Assembly (NCBI GenBank): GCA_018380195.1
Contig: JAGZUC010000014.1
Span: 21,940-85,939, forward strand
Direction of reading: 5' to 3'
DNA from: Collinsella sp.
GTDB lineage: Bacteria; Actinomycetota; Coriobacteriia; Coriobacteriales; Coriobacteriaceae
Length of the DNA: 64,000 nucleotides
Shown here: positions 43,503 through 51,945 of the stretch, one piece after another
Numbering within the stretch: the first letter of the stretch is position 1
How the letters are laid out: the number at the start of each line of letters is the position of its first letter
Translations under genes and position numbers: made by a program
Notes under the pieces: model-generated
What the model was told of the DNA's origin: nothing
Databases searched by the model: none
Seen by the model: the letters and a program-made list of their open reading frames with translations, nothing else

Positions 43503-44693
43503 GTGCAATATCGCGTTGACCCCAAAAGCGGCAACCGTATCTCGGCGTTGGGTCTGGGCTGCATGAGGTTTCCCGGTGCGCCGGGACGTCCGGATGCGAA
43601 GACAGCCGATGCCATCATTTCCCGTGCGGTGGAGCAGGGGATTAATTATCTGGACACCGCGTATCTCTATCCCGGTAACGAGGCGTGCGTGGGCGCCTCG
43701 CTTGAGCGCTTGGGGCTGCGTGACCGGGTGTTGCTGGCGACCAAGTTGCCGCATGCTTCGTGCAAGTGCGCGGAGGATTTCGACCGGTTCTTCGATGAGC
43801 AACTGCGGCGCCTGCGGACCGACCATATCGACTATTACCTCATGCATAACATTACCTCGCCCGCCCAGTGGGAACGTGTGGTGGCGTTGGGCATTGAGGA
43901 CTGGATCGCGTGTCAAAAGGCGGCGGGGCGCATTCGCCAGATTGGTTTTTCGTACCACGGCAGCGCGGTGGATTTCCTGACGATGCTTGACGCATATGAC
44001 TGGGATTTTTGCCAGATACAGTACAACTATGCCGGCGAGCGTTACCAAGCGGGAACGGCAGGACTCATGGCGGCTGCGGAGCGCGGGCTCGCGGTGTTTG
44101 TGATGGAGCCGCTGCTGGGCGGGCGTTTAGCGGGCAAGCTGCCGCCACGGGCCCGCGCTGTGCTCGATAGTGCCCGTGACCCGCATTTGCGCACTCCTGC
44201 CGCCTGGGGTCTTTCGTGGGTGTGGAATCATCCTCAGGTGACGATGCTGCTTTCGGGTATGACCGATATCGCGCAGGTGGATGAGAATTCGTCACTGGCA
44301 GACCTCGCGTTGCCGAATTCGATGACTGCCAACCAGCTCGACACGATTGCGCGCGTGTTGATGGAGTTTGAGAAATCGAACCGTGTGCCCTGCACGGGAT
44401 GCGGCTACTGCATGCCATGCCCCAAGGGTATCAACATTCCCGGCTGCTTTGCCGCCTACAACGCGAGCTATGCGCACAGCTGGTTTACGGGGCTGTCGCA
44501 ATACTTTACGGCGAGTGCGGTGCGCACGAGCGAGCCCAAGCTCGTGAGCAATTGCGTCAAGTGCGGCAAATGCGCGCGCCACTGCCCACAGCACATCGAT
44601 ATTCCCGAGCGTCTCGACGATGTGCGCCGACGTTTCCAGCCTGGTCCCGTGACGGCGGTGCTTAAGGCCTTCGGCAAAACGCGCTCCTCATGA
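43503..44693 (+). CDS. Aldo/keto reductase with C-terminal 4Fe-4S domain
   Basis: A 396-residue fusion of an aldo/keto reductase barrel and a bacterial ferredoxin-like tail. AKR residues are visible in LDTAYLYPGNE (Asp, Tyr), ATKLPH (Lys) and YLMHN (His). Near the C-terminus two cluster motifs occur: CTGCGYCMPCPKGINIP and CVKCGKCARHCPQHIDIP. The GTG at 43503 follows AAGGGAGGGG; the longer frame from 43386 adds an unlikely N-terminus. Such Fe-S AKRs are common in anaerobes; electron donor and substrate are unknown. Confidence 0.9.
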   Translation: MQYRVDPKSGNRISALGLGCMRFPGAPGRPDAKTADAIISRAVEQGINYLDTAYLYPGNEACVGASLERLGLRDRVLLATKLPHASCKCAEDFDRFFDEQLRRLRTDHIDYYLMHNITSPAQWERVVALGIEDWIACQKAAGRIRQIGFSYHGSAVDFLTMLDAYDWDFCQIQYNYAGERYQAGTAGLMAAAERGLAVFVMEPLLGGRLAGKLPPRARAVLDSARDPHLRTPAAWGLSWVWNHPQVTMLLSGMTDIAQVDENSSLADLALPNSMTANQLDTIARVLMEFEKSNRVPCTGCGYCMPCPKGINIPGCFAAYNASYAHSWFTGLSQYFTASAVRTSEPKLVSNCVKCGKCARHCPQHIDIPERLDDVRRRFQPGPVTAVLKAFGKTRSS

Positions 44694-44705
44694 CCCTTTT
44701 ATAAC

Positions 44706-44768
44706 TTGCGGTGGAATAGTTCCTGTTTGCGGCAGAATAGGGGCCAAACAGGAACTATTTCACCGCAA
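44706..44768. repeat. Inverted repeat upstream of the oxidoreductase gene, family member 1
   Basis: Arms 44706-44729 and 44745-44768 (24 bases, one mismatch) begin TTGCGGTGGAATA and end TATTTCACCGCAA, around a 15-base loop. A sister element is at 45872-45934. Both are preceded by CCTTTTATAAC. Confidence 0.85.
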
Positions 44769-44783
44769 CTGAAGGGGGCTGTC

Positions 44784-45803
44784 GTGGGCCATCGGGATTC
44801 ATGTGATGATTTGCGTGAGGTTCGTTGGGGCATTTTGGGCGCTGGGTACATTTCTCATCGATTTGCATCGTCGCTTAAGAAGGCCGACGGGGCACGGCTG
44901 GTGGCTGCGGCCGGCCGCACTCCTGCACATGTCGAGGAATTTTGCCGAGCGTTTTCGATCGATGCTGCGCATGGCCATGCCTCGGTCGACGATAACGGCA
45001 ATGCGGCTTATGACGCGCTGATTGCCGACCCCGATGTCGACGCAATCTACTTGGCTCTTCCGCATGGCATGCATACGCGTTGGGCCTGTCGCGCGCTGCG
45101 CGCCGGAAAGGCCGTGTTGTGCGAAAAGCCGGCCGTTTTGAGTGTGGAAGAGGCTCTCTCGATTGTCTCCACCTCTCGCGAGCGCGGCGTGCTGTTTATG
45201 GAGGCGATGAAGAATCGGTTTTGCCCGATGCGCACTCGCGTGAAAGACTTGCTTGCGTCGGGTGAGCTTGGCCGTATTGTCTCGATTGAAAGCGTGCAAA
45301 AGCTCGATTACGGCGAGTCTCCTTCGGGCTATCTGCTTGATCCGTTGCAGGGCGGCTGTCTATATGACATGGGCTGCTATGCGGTCGGTTGGTTTGAGGA
45401 TTTGCTCGCGGGCGCGTGCGAGGTTTCGTCCCGTGAAGTTCGCTGGCGTGACGTATCAGGCGGCCGCGTCGATTGGGCCGACGAGATCCATATGAGCGTC
45501 GGCGGTATACCCATTCATATGGCGTGCGACGGCAAAGCAACATATGAAAGCCGCTTAACGATTGCCTGTGAGCGGGGCTCGTTGGAAATCGAGCGTCTCC
45601 ATCGCCCCGAGCGCGCTCATGTGAAGTATTCCGACGGTCGAACGCTAGAAATAAATGCCCCGTTTGAGGTCGATGATTTCTACGGCGAAATCCAGCATGC
45701 GACGCAGCTCATTCAGGCGGGGAAACTCGAGAGTCCCATCATGTGCCTAGCCGCCACGCAGCGCTGCGCGCACATCATCGATGCGATTCGTTTGAAACTT
45801 TAG
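44784..45803 (+). CDS. Gfo/Idh/MocA-family oxidoreductase
   Basis: NAD(P)-dependent dehydrogenase of 339 residues with Rossmann N-terminus VRWGILGAGYISHRFASSL, EKPAVLS carrying the catalytic Lys near 105, and the C-terminal domain segment GCLYDMGCYAVGWFEDLL. It resembles trans-1,2-dihydrobenzene-diol-dehydrogenase-like members; its substrate is unknown. The GTG at 44784 follows AAGGGGG, right after an inverted repeat. It is not closely similar to the other Gfo/Idh/MocA protein at 36420-37526. Confidence 0.88.
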   Translation: MGHRDSCDDLREVRWGILGAGYISHRFASSLKKADGARLVAAAGRTPAHVEEFCRAFSIDAAHGHASVDDNGNAAYDALIADPDVDAIYLALPHGMHTRWACRALRAGKAVLCEKPAVLSVEEALSIVSTSRERGVLFMEAMKNRFCPMRTRVKDLLASGELGRIVSIESVQKLDYGESPSGYLLDPLQGGCLYDMGCYAVGWFEDLLAGACEVSSREVRWRDVSGGRVDWADEIHMSVGGIPIHMACDGKATYESRLTIACERGSLEIERLHRPERAHVKYSDGRTLEINAPFEVDDFYGEIQHATQLIQAGKLESPIMCLAATQRCAHIIDAIRLKL

Positions 45804-45871
45804 GGCGTGGGGGCATGGCACCAGCGCTTGGAATGCCTGGAGGCCTTTGTCCCTGATGCCCCTTTTATAAC

Positions 45872-45934
45872 TTGCGGTGGAATACGGTCTGTTTGCGCCA
45901 AAATAAGGCACCAATAGACCGTATTTCACCGCAA
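45872..45934. repeat. Inverted repeat upstream of nfo, family member 2
   Basis: Arms 45872-45895 and 45912-45934 share outer sequence with the element at 44706 (TTGCGGTGGAATA ... TATTTCACCGCAA) but differ in the middle (CGGTC/GACCG here, GTTCC/GGAAC there) in a way that keeps pairing. Confidence 0.83.
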
Positions 45935-45954
45935 CTGATGAGGGGGAGTTGGAG

Positions 45955-46821
45955 ATGCTAACGATCGGGTGTCATCTTTCGACGACGAAGGGCTATCGGG
46001 CAATGGGGGAGACGGCGTTGTCCATTGGTGCCAATACCTTTGCGTTCTTTACGCGCAACCCGCGCGGTGGCAAGGCAAAAGACCTTGACATGGATGACGT
46101 GGCGGCTCTGCGCGAGCTTATGGCGCAAAACGACTTTGGACCGCTGGTGGCGCATGCCCCGTATACCTATAACCCCTGCTCCGCTAAGGAGCGGGCGCGG
46201 GAGTTTGCCTTGGAGGCTATGGCGGAAGATTTGCAGCGTCTGGAAGCACTGCCCGGCAACTTCTACAACTTCCATCCCGGTGCGCATGTGGGACAGGGGG
46301 CAGACGCCGGCATTCAGATGATTGTCGACACACTGTGCCAGGTGATGTTTGAGGGACAGCAGACGACGGTATTGCTCGAGACCATGGCGGGCAAGGGCAC
46401 CGAGGTGGGCCGTAGCTTTGAAGAGCTGGCGCGCATTATCGAGGGAGTTGCCGCCAAGTGCCCAGAGCTGTCCGATAAGCTGGGCGTTTGTTTGGACACC
46501 TGCCATGTGAGCGATGCTGGCTATGACATCATCCATGATCTGGACGGCGTACTCGACGAGTTCGACCGCGTGGTGGGCATCGATCGCCTGCATGCCGTAC
46601 ACATCAACGATTCGAAGAACCCTTGTGGCGCCCATAAAGATCGTCACGAGTGCATCGGCAAGGGATACCTTGGCAGCGAGGAATTTGGCGGCGGTATGCA
46701 GGTTATGCAGAATATTGTATCGAATAGCCGCTTGCGTTCGCTGCCGTTTATTTTGGAGACTCCGAACGAACTTGCAGGTTATGCAGCTGAAATTAGACTA
46801 TTAAGGTCATTGCAGCAGTAA
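45955..46821 (+). CDS. nfo: Endonuclease IV (AP endonuclease)
   Basis: Zinc-dependent AP endonuclease of 288 residues for base-excision repair. Metal-ligand segments: GCHLSTTKG (His near the N-terminus), VAHAPYTYNPCS, YNFHPGAHVGQG, LLETMAGKGTEVG (Glu), LGVCLDTCHVSDAGYD, VHINDSKNPCGAHKDRHECIGKG and the final FILETPNE. All nine ligand positions of the family look present. ATG at 45955 follows AGGGGGA; a TTG six bases upstream would lack proper spacing. Confidence 0.95.
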   Translation: MLTIGCHLSTTKGYRAMGETALSIGANTFAFFTRNPRGGKAKDLDMDDVAALRELMAQNDFGPLVAHAPYTYNPCSAKERAREFALEAMAEDLQRLEALPGNFYNFHPGAHVGQGADAGIQMIVDTLCQVMFEGQQTTVLLETMAGKGTEVGRSFEELARIIEGVAAKCPELSDKLGVCLDTCHVSDAGYDIIHDLDGVLDEFDRVVGIDRLHAVHINDSKNPCGAHKDRHECIGKGYLGSEEFGGGMQVMQNIVSNSRLRSLPFILETPNELAGYAAEIRLLRSLQQ

Positions 46822-46882
46822 TGACTGTCACAAAGTAGAGTATTCCATTCACGTTATGGGTTTGTTTCAATCAGTTTTCTCA

Positions 46883-46911
46883 TTGCAGATTCGTAATTCC
46901 GGGTGCATAAT
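46883..46911 (+). promoter_or_regulatory. Promoter of the amino-acid ABC operon
   Basis: -35 TTGCAG (46883-46888), 17-base spacer, -10 CATAAT (46906-46911). A leader hairpin GACCTC/GAGGTC (46930-46951) lies between it and the ribosome-binding site. Confidence 0.65.
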
Positions 46912-46968
46912 AGCCAACAGTTTTTGCAGACCTCTGAATCAAACGAGGTCACCGGAAGGAGACTGATT

Positions 46969-47829
46969 ATGAAGCTGAAGAAGCTTGGCGCATTTGCCGC
47001 CACGGGTGCTATGGCACTCGCCCTTGCTCTGACGGGCTGCGGTTCGTCCAACGCCACCTCTGGTTCTGATGCCGGTTCCAGCAGCTCTGACGACGCTAAG
47101 GTCGAGAAGGTCGACGGCTCCAAGGAGTACGCGCTCGTCAAGGACGGCACGCTGACCGTCGGCACCTCTGCCGAGTACGCGCCGTTTGAGTACAAGGATG
47201 ACAACGGCGACTACCAGGGCTTTGACCTTGAGCTCATCAAGGCTATCGGTGACAAGCTGGGTCTGGATGTCGAGTACGTCAACAATGACTTTGACACGCT
47301 GGTTCCGGGCGTCGCTTCGGGCGCCAAGTATGACGTTTCCATCGCGGCTATCACCGACACGCCCGAGCGTGAGAAGGAAGTCACTTTCTCTGATTCCTAC
47401 TACATGGACGATCAGGCTATCGTGACCAAGGTCGATAACACCGACATCACGGCCGACAACTACAGCGAGAAGCTCAACAACGCCGACGCTACCATCATCG
47501 TCCAGTCTGGCTCGACCGCCGAGGCCTTTGCCCAGGAGAACTTCCCCAAGGCCAAGATCGTCCCCTACAAGGACGCCACCGAGTGCTTCAGCGCCCTGCA
47601 GTCCGATAAGGGCGACGCCGTAGTCACCAACCGCTCCGTTGCCAGCCAGCTGACCGCCGAGCAGTTCAACACCTGCCAGACCATCAAGCAGATCAGCACC
47701 GGCGAGGAGTACGCCATCGCCATCAACCAGGGCAACACCAAGCTCAAGGACGACATCAACCAGGCTATCAAGGACCTGACCGACGACGGTACCGTCGACG
47801 CCCTTATGGCTAAGTACAACATCAAGTAA
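46969..47829 (+). CDS. Amino-acid ABC transporter substrate-binding lipoprotein
   Basis: Family 3 solute-binding protein, 286 residues. Signal peptide MKLKKLGAFAATGAMALALA ends in lipobox LTGC, followed by a Ser/Gly-rich linker. The ligand fold starts GTLTVGTSAEYAPFEYKDDNGDYQGFDLELIKAIGDKLG, the classic polar-amino-acid motif, and includes YDVSIAAITDTPEREKEVTFSDSYY. Likely ligands are basic or polar amino acids. GAAGGAG precedes the ATG. The permease and ATPase follow. Confidence 0.93.
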   Translation: MKLKKLGAFAATGAMALALALTGCGSSNATSGSDAGSSSSDDAKVEKVDGSKEYALVKDGTLTVGTSAEYAPFEYKDDNGDYQGFDLELIKAIGDKLGLDVEYVNNDFDTLVPGVASGAKYDVSIAAITDTPEREKEVTFSDSYYMDDQAIVTKVDNTDITADNYSEKLNNADATIIVQSGSTAEAFAQENFPKAKIVPYKDATECFSALQSDKGDAVVTNRSVASQLTAEQFNTCQTIKQISTGEEYAIAINQGNTKLKDDINQAIKDLTDDGTVDALMAKYNIK

Positions 47830-47847
47830 AATAGCTACTTGATTGCA

Positions 47848-47883
47848 CGCGGGCCCTTTCCGTTTTGGCGGAGAGGGCCTTTG
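47848..47883 (+). terminator. Hairpin between binding-protein and permease genes
   Basis: Stem GGGCCCTTTCCG / CGGAGAGGGCC-like pairing followed by TTTG. A short U-run suggests partial termination, which would favour the binding protein over the membrane subunits. Confidence 0.65.
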
Positions 47884-47945
47884 CGTTTCTTGAATGGGCG
47901 TCATCCCGCCCCGTTATGTCGGCAACTTAAACGTTAGGAGCCACC

Positions 47946-49307
47946 TTGTCTCGATTGAACCAAGGAGCCATGGGCAAGAGCCATCCACTGCCCTCGATGC
48001 TCCAAAAGCTGGCCTGTGCCCTGGCTGTGGTGCTCGCCCTGGTATGCGCGGGGGCCTGCGTGCCCTCGACTGCTCAGGCACTTGAGACCGCAAAGATTAC
48101 CGCCCGACCCAATACCGGTTCGGGTAGCGACGTAGTCGGTGGCACCGAGACTCGTATCACCTGGGAGGTCCAGGCCGATGCCGACGAGGAACTGAGCGGT
48201 CTTTCGCTGACGTTTGCCGATGGCACGACCTTTGGTGCGGACGACACGCGTCTGACGATGCTCTCGGGCGATGACCTTATGGACCGTACGCCCATGAAGC
48301 CTACGTGCAAGGTCGACGGCCAGACGCTCAAGATCGATTTTGGCGAGACGGCTCCGGCCGGCGGCTATTTCCGCGTCGAGGTCTACGGCGTGACCTTCCC
48401 CGTCGAGGGCGGCGACGAGGCCTTTAGCGGCACCTACACTTTGGCCGATGGTTCGACCAAGAAGATCTCCAAGATTCCGTCGGTGGAGATCAAGGGCGTG
48501 ACGGCATTCGATAACTTCCTGGCCGACCTTAAGGAGCAGCCGTGGGTCGAGGCATGGAATTCCAACATGTTCCTGCGCCTGTTCCTGAACCCGGTCATTT
48601 TGGTCCAGAGCCTGCCGATCGTCTTCAAAGGCTTCCTCATGTCGCTCTCGATCGTGCTCGTGGCGTTTCCGCTGGCAATTCCCTTTGGCTTTGCCCTGTC
48701 GCTCATGCGCATCTCCAAGTCGCGCATCCTGCGTTGCCTTGCCGGCATCTATGTGAATATCATCCGTGGTACGCCGGCGTTCCTGCAGATCTACATCGCG
48801 TTCTTTGGCCTGCCGCTGGCCGGCGTCAAGGTTGACGACTATGTGTTGGGCGTCATCGTCATGGCCATGAATTCGTCTGCCTATCTGTGTGAGATTTTCC
48901 GTGCCGGTATTCAGTCGATCCCCAAGGGCCAGAACGAGGCAGCGCGCTCGCTGGGCATGAACGCCTTCCAGACACTGCTCTACGTTATGATTCCGCAGAC
49001 GTTCCGCAATGTCCTGCCTACGTTGACCAGTGAGTTCATCCTGCTTTACAAGGATACGTCGCTGCTCGCGGCCGTGGGCGTGGTCGAGATCGTCATGAAC
49101 GCCCGCACCATCGTGGCCACGACGGGCTCCATTACGCCGTACGTGGTTGCCGCCCTGTTCTATCTGGTCATCACCCTGCCGCTCGCTCGCTTGGTGAGCG
49201 GTCTTGAGGCAAGGCTTTTGGGTACGGCCGAAACCAAGAAGAAGCGTCCCGCCAAGAGCGCCGGGCAGGTCGTTGCGACGCCCGCCGATCACATCGCCGG
49301 TCTGTAA
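47946..49307 (+). CDS. Amino-acid ABC permease with N-terminal exported domain
   Basis: A 453-residue fusion. An N-terminal signal-like helix (LACALAVVLALVCAGACVPSTAQA) precedes an extracytoplasmic region of roughly 150 residues (TARPNTGSGSDVVGG to KGVTAFDNFLADL) of no recognised family, then a standard HisM/GlnP-type permease with five helices. The ATPase-docking EAA loop is PKGQNEAARSLGMNAFQTLLYVMIPQTFRNVLPTL. The usual permease is about 220 residues, so the N-terminal part is extra; it is not a full binding protein. TTG at 47946 follows TAGGAG; ATG at 47970 follows AAGGAG at only three bases and is the alternative. Confidence 0.88.
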   Translation: MSRLNQGAMGKSHPLPSMLQKLACALAVVLALVCAGACVPSTAQALETAKITARPNTGSGSDVVGGTETRITWEVQADADEELSGLSLTFADGTTFGADDTRLTMLSGDDLMDRTPMKPTCKVDGQTLKIDFGETAPAGGYFRVEVYGVTFPVEGGDEAFSGTYTLADGSTKKISKIPSVEIKGVTAFDNFLADLKEQPWVEAWNSNMFLRLFLNPVILVQSLPIVFKGFLMSLSIVLVAFPLAIPFGFALSLMRISKSRILRCLAGIYVNIIRGTPAFLQIYIAFFGLPLAGVKVDDYVLGVIVMAMNSSAYLCEIFRAGIQSIPKGQNEAARSLGMNAFQTLLYVMIPQTFRNVLPTLTSEFILLYKDTSLLAAVGVVEIVMNARTIVATTGSITPYVVAALFYLVITLPLARLVSGLEARLLGTAETKKKRPAKSAGQVVATPADHIAGL

Positions 49308-49319
49308 GGAGGTCCTATC

Positions 49320-50072
49320 ATGAGCGAAACCAATAACTCGAACGAGGTTGTCGTCAGCATCAAGAACCTCCAGAAGGCCTTTGGCGATAACGTGGTCCTG
49401 CGCGATATCGATCTGGATGTGCATAAGGGCGAGGTCGTCGTAGTTCTGGGTCCCTCGGGCTCGGGTAAGTCGACGATGCTTCGCTGCATCAACCGCCTGG
49501 AGCATCCCACGAGTGGCTCGATTGTCGTTGAGGGTGTGGACGTGTGCGCCAAGGGCGTCGACCTTAACAAGGTGCGCACGCATCTGGGTATGGTGTTCCA
49601 GCAGTTCAATTTGTTCCCGCACCTGTCAGTCAAAAAGAACGTCATGCTTGCGCAGCAGAAGGTGCTCAAGCGCAGCAAGGAAGAGGCCGAGAAGATTGCC
49701 GTCGAGGAGCTGACCAAGGTCGGTCTTGCCGAGCGTATCGACTTTATGCCGAGCCAGCTCTCGGGCGGCCAGCAGCAGCGCGTTGCCATCGCCCGCGCCC
49801 TGTCGATGAACCCGCACGTCATGCTCTTTGACGAGGCTACCTCGGCGCTCGACCCCGAGCTCGTGCGCGACGTCCTGGGCGTCATGCGCGACCTGGCGCG
49901 CGACGGCATGACCATGATCGTCGTGACGCACGAGATGGGCTTTGCCCGCGATGTCGCCGACCGCGTCGTCTTTATGGACGGCGGCGTCATTGTGGAAGAG
50001 GGTACGCCGAGCGAGGTCTTCGACCACCCCAAGAGCGAGCGCACCAAGGCGTTCTTGGGCAATATTTCGTAG
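49320..50072 (+). CDS. Amino-acid ABC transporter ATP-binding protein (GlnQ-like)
   Basis: ATPase of 250 residues: Walker A GPSGSGKST, Q-loop VFQQFNLFPH, signature LSGGQQQRVAIARAL, Walker B VMLFDEATSALDPE, H-loop VTHEMGFA. The sequence is of the polar-amino-acid subfamily. AAGGAGG precedes the ATG; the gene follows the permease by 12 bases and ends the operon at a strong terminator. Confidence 0.95.
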   Translation: MSETNNSNEVVVSIKNLQKAFGDNVVLRDIDLDVHKGEVVVVLGPSGSGKSTMLRCINRLEHPTSGSIVVEGVDVCAKGVDLNKVRTHLGMVFQQFNLFPHLSVKKNVMLAQQKVLKRSKEEAEKIAVEELTKVGLAERIDFMPSQLSGGQQQRVAIARALSMNPHVMLFDEATSALDPELVRDVLGVMRDLARDGMTMIVVTHEMGFARDVADRVVFMDGGVIVEEGTPSEVFDHPKSERTKAFLGNIS

Positions 50073-50095
50073 CCGGTTGATGTAACTGCCGTTAC

Positions 50096-50138
50096 AAAAG
50101 AGCGGGGGCTGGACCTGAATCTAGCCCCCGCTCTTTTG
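50096..50138. terminator. Bidirectional terminator between the ABC operon and flavodoxin gene
   Basis: Stem AAAAGAGCGGGGGCT / AGCCCCCGCTCTTTT with a short loop; the A/T feet provide a U-run on both strands, fitting the convergent genes. Confidence 0.9.
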
Positions 50139-50188
50139 TAGGGATGGGGATGCGCTGTGATACAGGCTCTTTTGGAGGCCTGGTTTCG

Positions 50189-50608
50189 TTACGCGAGCTC
50201 GGCTCCGAGGGCCTTGCAGGCCGCCTCGCCCTCATCGTCGGGTGCATCGTAGCAAATGGCGGAGTCCACGACGTTGACGCCGGCCTCGTCGGCGTCGGCC
50301 TTCCAGTTGTCCATCCACTCGCCCTCGGCCCACGAATAGGAGCCAAAGAGGACGACCTTCTTGTCGCCGAGGGTCTCCTTGACTTCGTCCCACATAGGCT
50401 GAAACTCGTCATACTCAAGCTCCTCGGAGCCCATGGCGGGGCAGCCGAAGGCGAAGGCATCATATTCGGCGGCCTTGTCGGCAGAGAAGTCGGCGCACGG
50501 GATGACCTCAGTCTCGGCCCCCGCGGACGTTGCGCCTTCGGCGACGAGGTTTGCCATGGCCTCGGTATTGCCCGTGCCGCTCCAGTAGACGACGGCGATC
50601 TTGCTCAT
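50189..50608 (-). CDS. Flavodoxin
   Basis: Short-chain flavodoxin of 139 residues. FMN phosphate loop WSGTGNTEAMA at about 9-19, central FAFGCPAMGSEELEYDEF and a C-terminal GSYSWAEGEWMDNW typical of anaerobe flavodoxins. It carries electrons in place of ferredoxin under iron limitation. AAAGGAC precedes the ATG at 50608. It is 46 bases downstream of the DUF3793 gene and probably shares its promoter. Confidence 0.93.
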   Translation of the reverse strand: MSKIAVVYWSGTGNTEAMANLVAEGATSAGAETEVIPCADFSADKAAEYDAFAFGCPAMGSEELEYDEFQPMWDEVKETLGDKKVVLFGSYSWAEGEWMDNWKADADEAGVNVVDSAICYDAPDDEGEAACKALGAELA

Positions 50609-50654
50609 GTTTTGTCCTTTCGGTTGTGCGGCGCGAAACCGCGGCTTGTATGCT

Positions 50655-51359
50655 CTATCGGGTTGCCTGGGCAAGTTGCGCCAGGCTGCAGCCCTGCTGA
50701 TAGACAAAGGTGAGGTATTGGGTACAGGCGCGGTAGGCATCAAACGTCGCAAGTGCCTGCTCGACGTTCGTGTAGACCTTCCAGGCCCCAAAGACCTTGT
50801 AGTTCTCGCCGCGCTGGGCGATAAACTCGTGCACGTCGTCGTAGGGGTATCCCAGGAAATAGCCTATTTCGTGCGGAAACTCGCAGGTGCAGTCGTTGCT
50901 GCAGCTGGCTTGCTGGGCCAGCGCGCATCGAGCCTGACTGCAAGCACATTCCGCGGCGTTATTGCTCGCGAGTGTGATGCGTGATGCCAGGTGCACGAGG
51001 CATGTCGCGAGGTTGCCCGTGTCGTAGCCTTCCTTGGCGAGCGCCGTCTGGGCGCGCGGGTCCGCGAAGTACGTGGCGAGGCTTTTGGGCCGGTATACGT
51101 ACACGAGCGCCCCGCAGGGCCGCCAGACCAAAACGCTCAGGTGGATGCCGAGTGGGTCCAGCTCGCGATTGCACTGAGCGATAACGTTGAGCAGACGAGT
51201 TCGGCGTTCTGCGATTGGCTCGGTCGCTGCCGAGCTGTCCCCATGGGCGTAGGTGCCTGGATAGGTAAAGAGCGATGCCGGCTTGATGCCCGCGAGCGTA
51301 GGGGAGCAGTTGCGCACGACTGCCGCCTGAAACGTTGGGATGTCTATGGTTCGAGTCAT
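50655..51359 (-). CDS. DUF3793-family protein
   Basis: A 234-residue protein recognised by its C-terminal signature EIGYFLGYPYDDVHEFIAQRGENYKVFGAWKVY. The middle contains a Cys-rich insert (ECACSQARCALAQQASCSNDCTCEF) of possible metal-binding use. Members are commonly encoded beside flavodoxins in gut anaerobes, as here; function is unknown, perhaps linked to iron status. The promoter and a dyad lie just upstream. Confidence 0.85.
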   Translation of the reverse strand: MTRTIDIPTFQAAVVRNCSPTLAGIKPASLFTYPGTYAHGDSSAATEPIAERRTRLLNVIAQCNRELDPLGIHLSVLVWRPCGALVYVYRPKSLATYFADPRAQTALAKEGYDTGNLATCLVHLASRITLASNNAAECACSQARCALAQQASCSNDCTCEFPHEIGYFLGYPYDDVHEFIAQRGENYKVFGAWKVYTNVEQALATFDAYRACTQYLTFVYQQGCSLAQLAQATR

Positions 51360-51377
51360 GGCGTCGCTGTCCGTCCT

Positions 51378-51425
51378 TTCGTGTTAGCCTAGGAAAACTT
51401 ATACACGAAAGTAAGCCATGGTCAA
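51378..51425 (-). promoter_or_regulatory. Promoter and dyad operator of the DUF3793-flavodoxin operon
   Basis: On the minus strand, -35 TTGACC (51420-51425), 16-base spacer, -10 TATAAG (51398-51403). An inverted repeat TTTCGTGT (51378-51385) / ACACGAAA (51403-51410) straddles the -10 and start region, a likely repressor site. The regulator may be iron-responsive given the genes served (inference). Confidence 0.6.
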
Positions 51426-51534
51426 CAAAAAAGTTCGAGTAGGGAAACTAATTGACCGAACAGACATGATTTTAGGTTAAGATGGGAACACCCCATGGGG
51501 GTATCTAGATAAGGCTACTTGGAAAGGGGAGCGC

Positions 51535-51918
51535 ATGAGCGACTTGCTCAACCCTGCGAATCTCATTGTGCTGGCCGTCATTGCCATCGGCATGTTTTTT
51601 GGGCTGCGTCGCATTGCCGCTTCGACACGCGGAAAGAGTTGCTGCAGCGATGGCGCGTGCGGCAAGAAGGCCAAAAGGGTCGTTGTGGCGGATACCGATG
51701 CGTCGCACTATCCCTATAGCGATGAGCTGCTCATCGGTGGCATGAGCTGTGACGGTTGCGCTCAGAACGTGGCCAATGCCCTCAATGCGCTGGACGGCGT
51801 GTGGGCAACGGTGACGTATGCGGACCACACGGCACGCGTGCGCGCTAAACAGCCGATCAATCGCGGTGTCCTCGAGGCGGCCGTGAAGGACGCGGGCTAC
51901 TACGTCATGACACTGTAG
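51535..51918 (+). CDS. Membrane-tethered Cys-rich and heavy-metal-associated domain protein
   Basis: A 127-residue protein. An N-terminal helix (about 9-25, LIVLAVIAIGMFFGL) is followed by a Cys group (KSCCSDGACGKK), the layout of FeoB-associated Cys-rich membrane proteins, then by an HMA domain with the metal-binding GMSCDGCAQNV motif at about 67-77 and a ferredoxin-like fold to the end. It would hold soft metal ions at the cytoplasmic membrane face. No P-type ATPase or feo genes lie adjacent. AAAGGGGAG precedes the ATG. Confidence 0.8.
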   Translation: MSDLLNPANLIVLAVIAIGMFFGLRRIAASTRGKSCCSDGACGKKAKRVVVADTDASHYPYSDELLIGGMSCDGCAQNVANALNALDGVWATVTYADHTARVRAKQPINRGVLEAAVKDAGYYVMTL

Positions 51919-51945
51919 GGCGCGTGCTTGGCGCAGGAAACGTCG

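Noticed and set aside
51440..51490. DtxR/IdeR box (TTAGGTTA start) upstream of the HMA protein gene
   Set aside because: Only about half of the 19-base consensus matches and there is no dyad symmetry.
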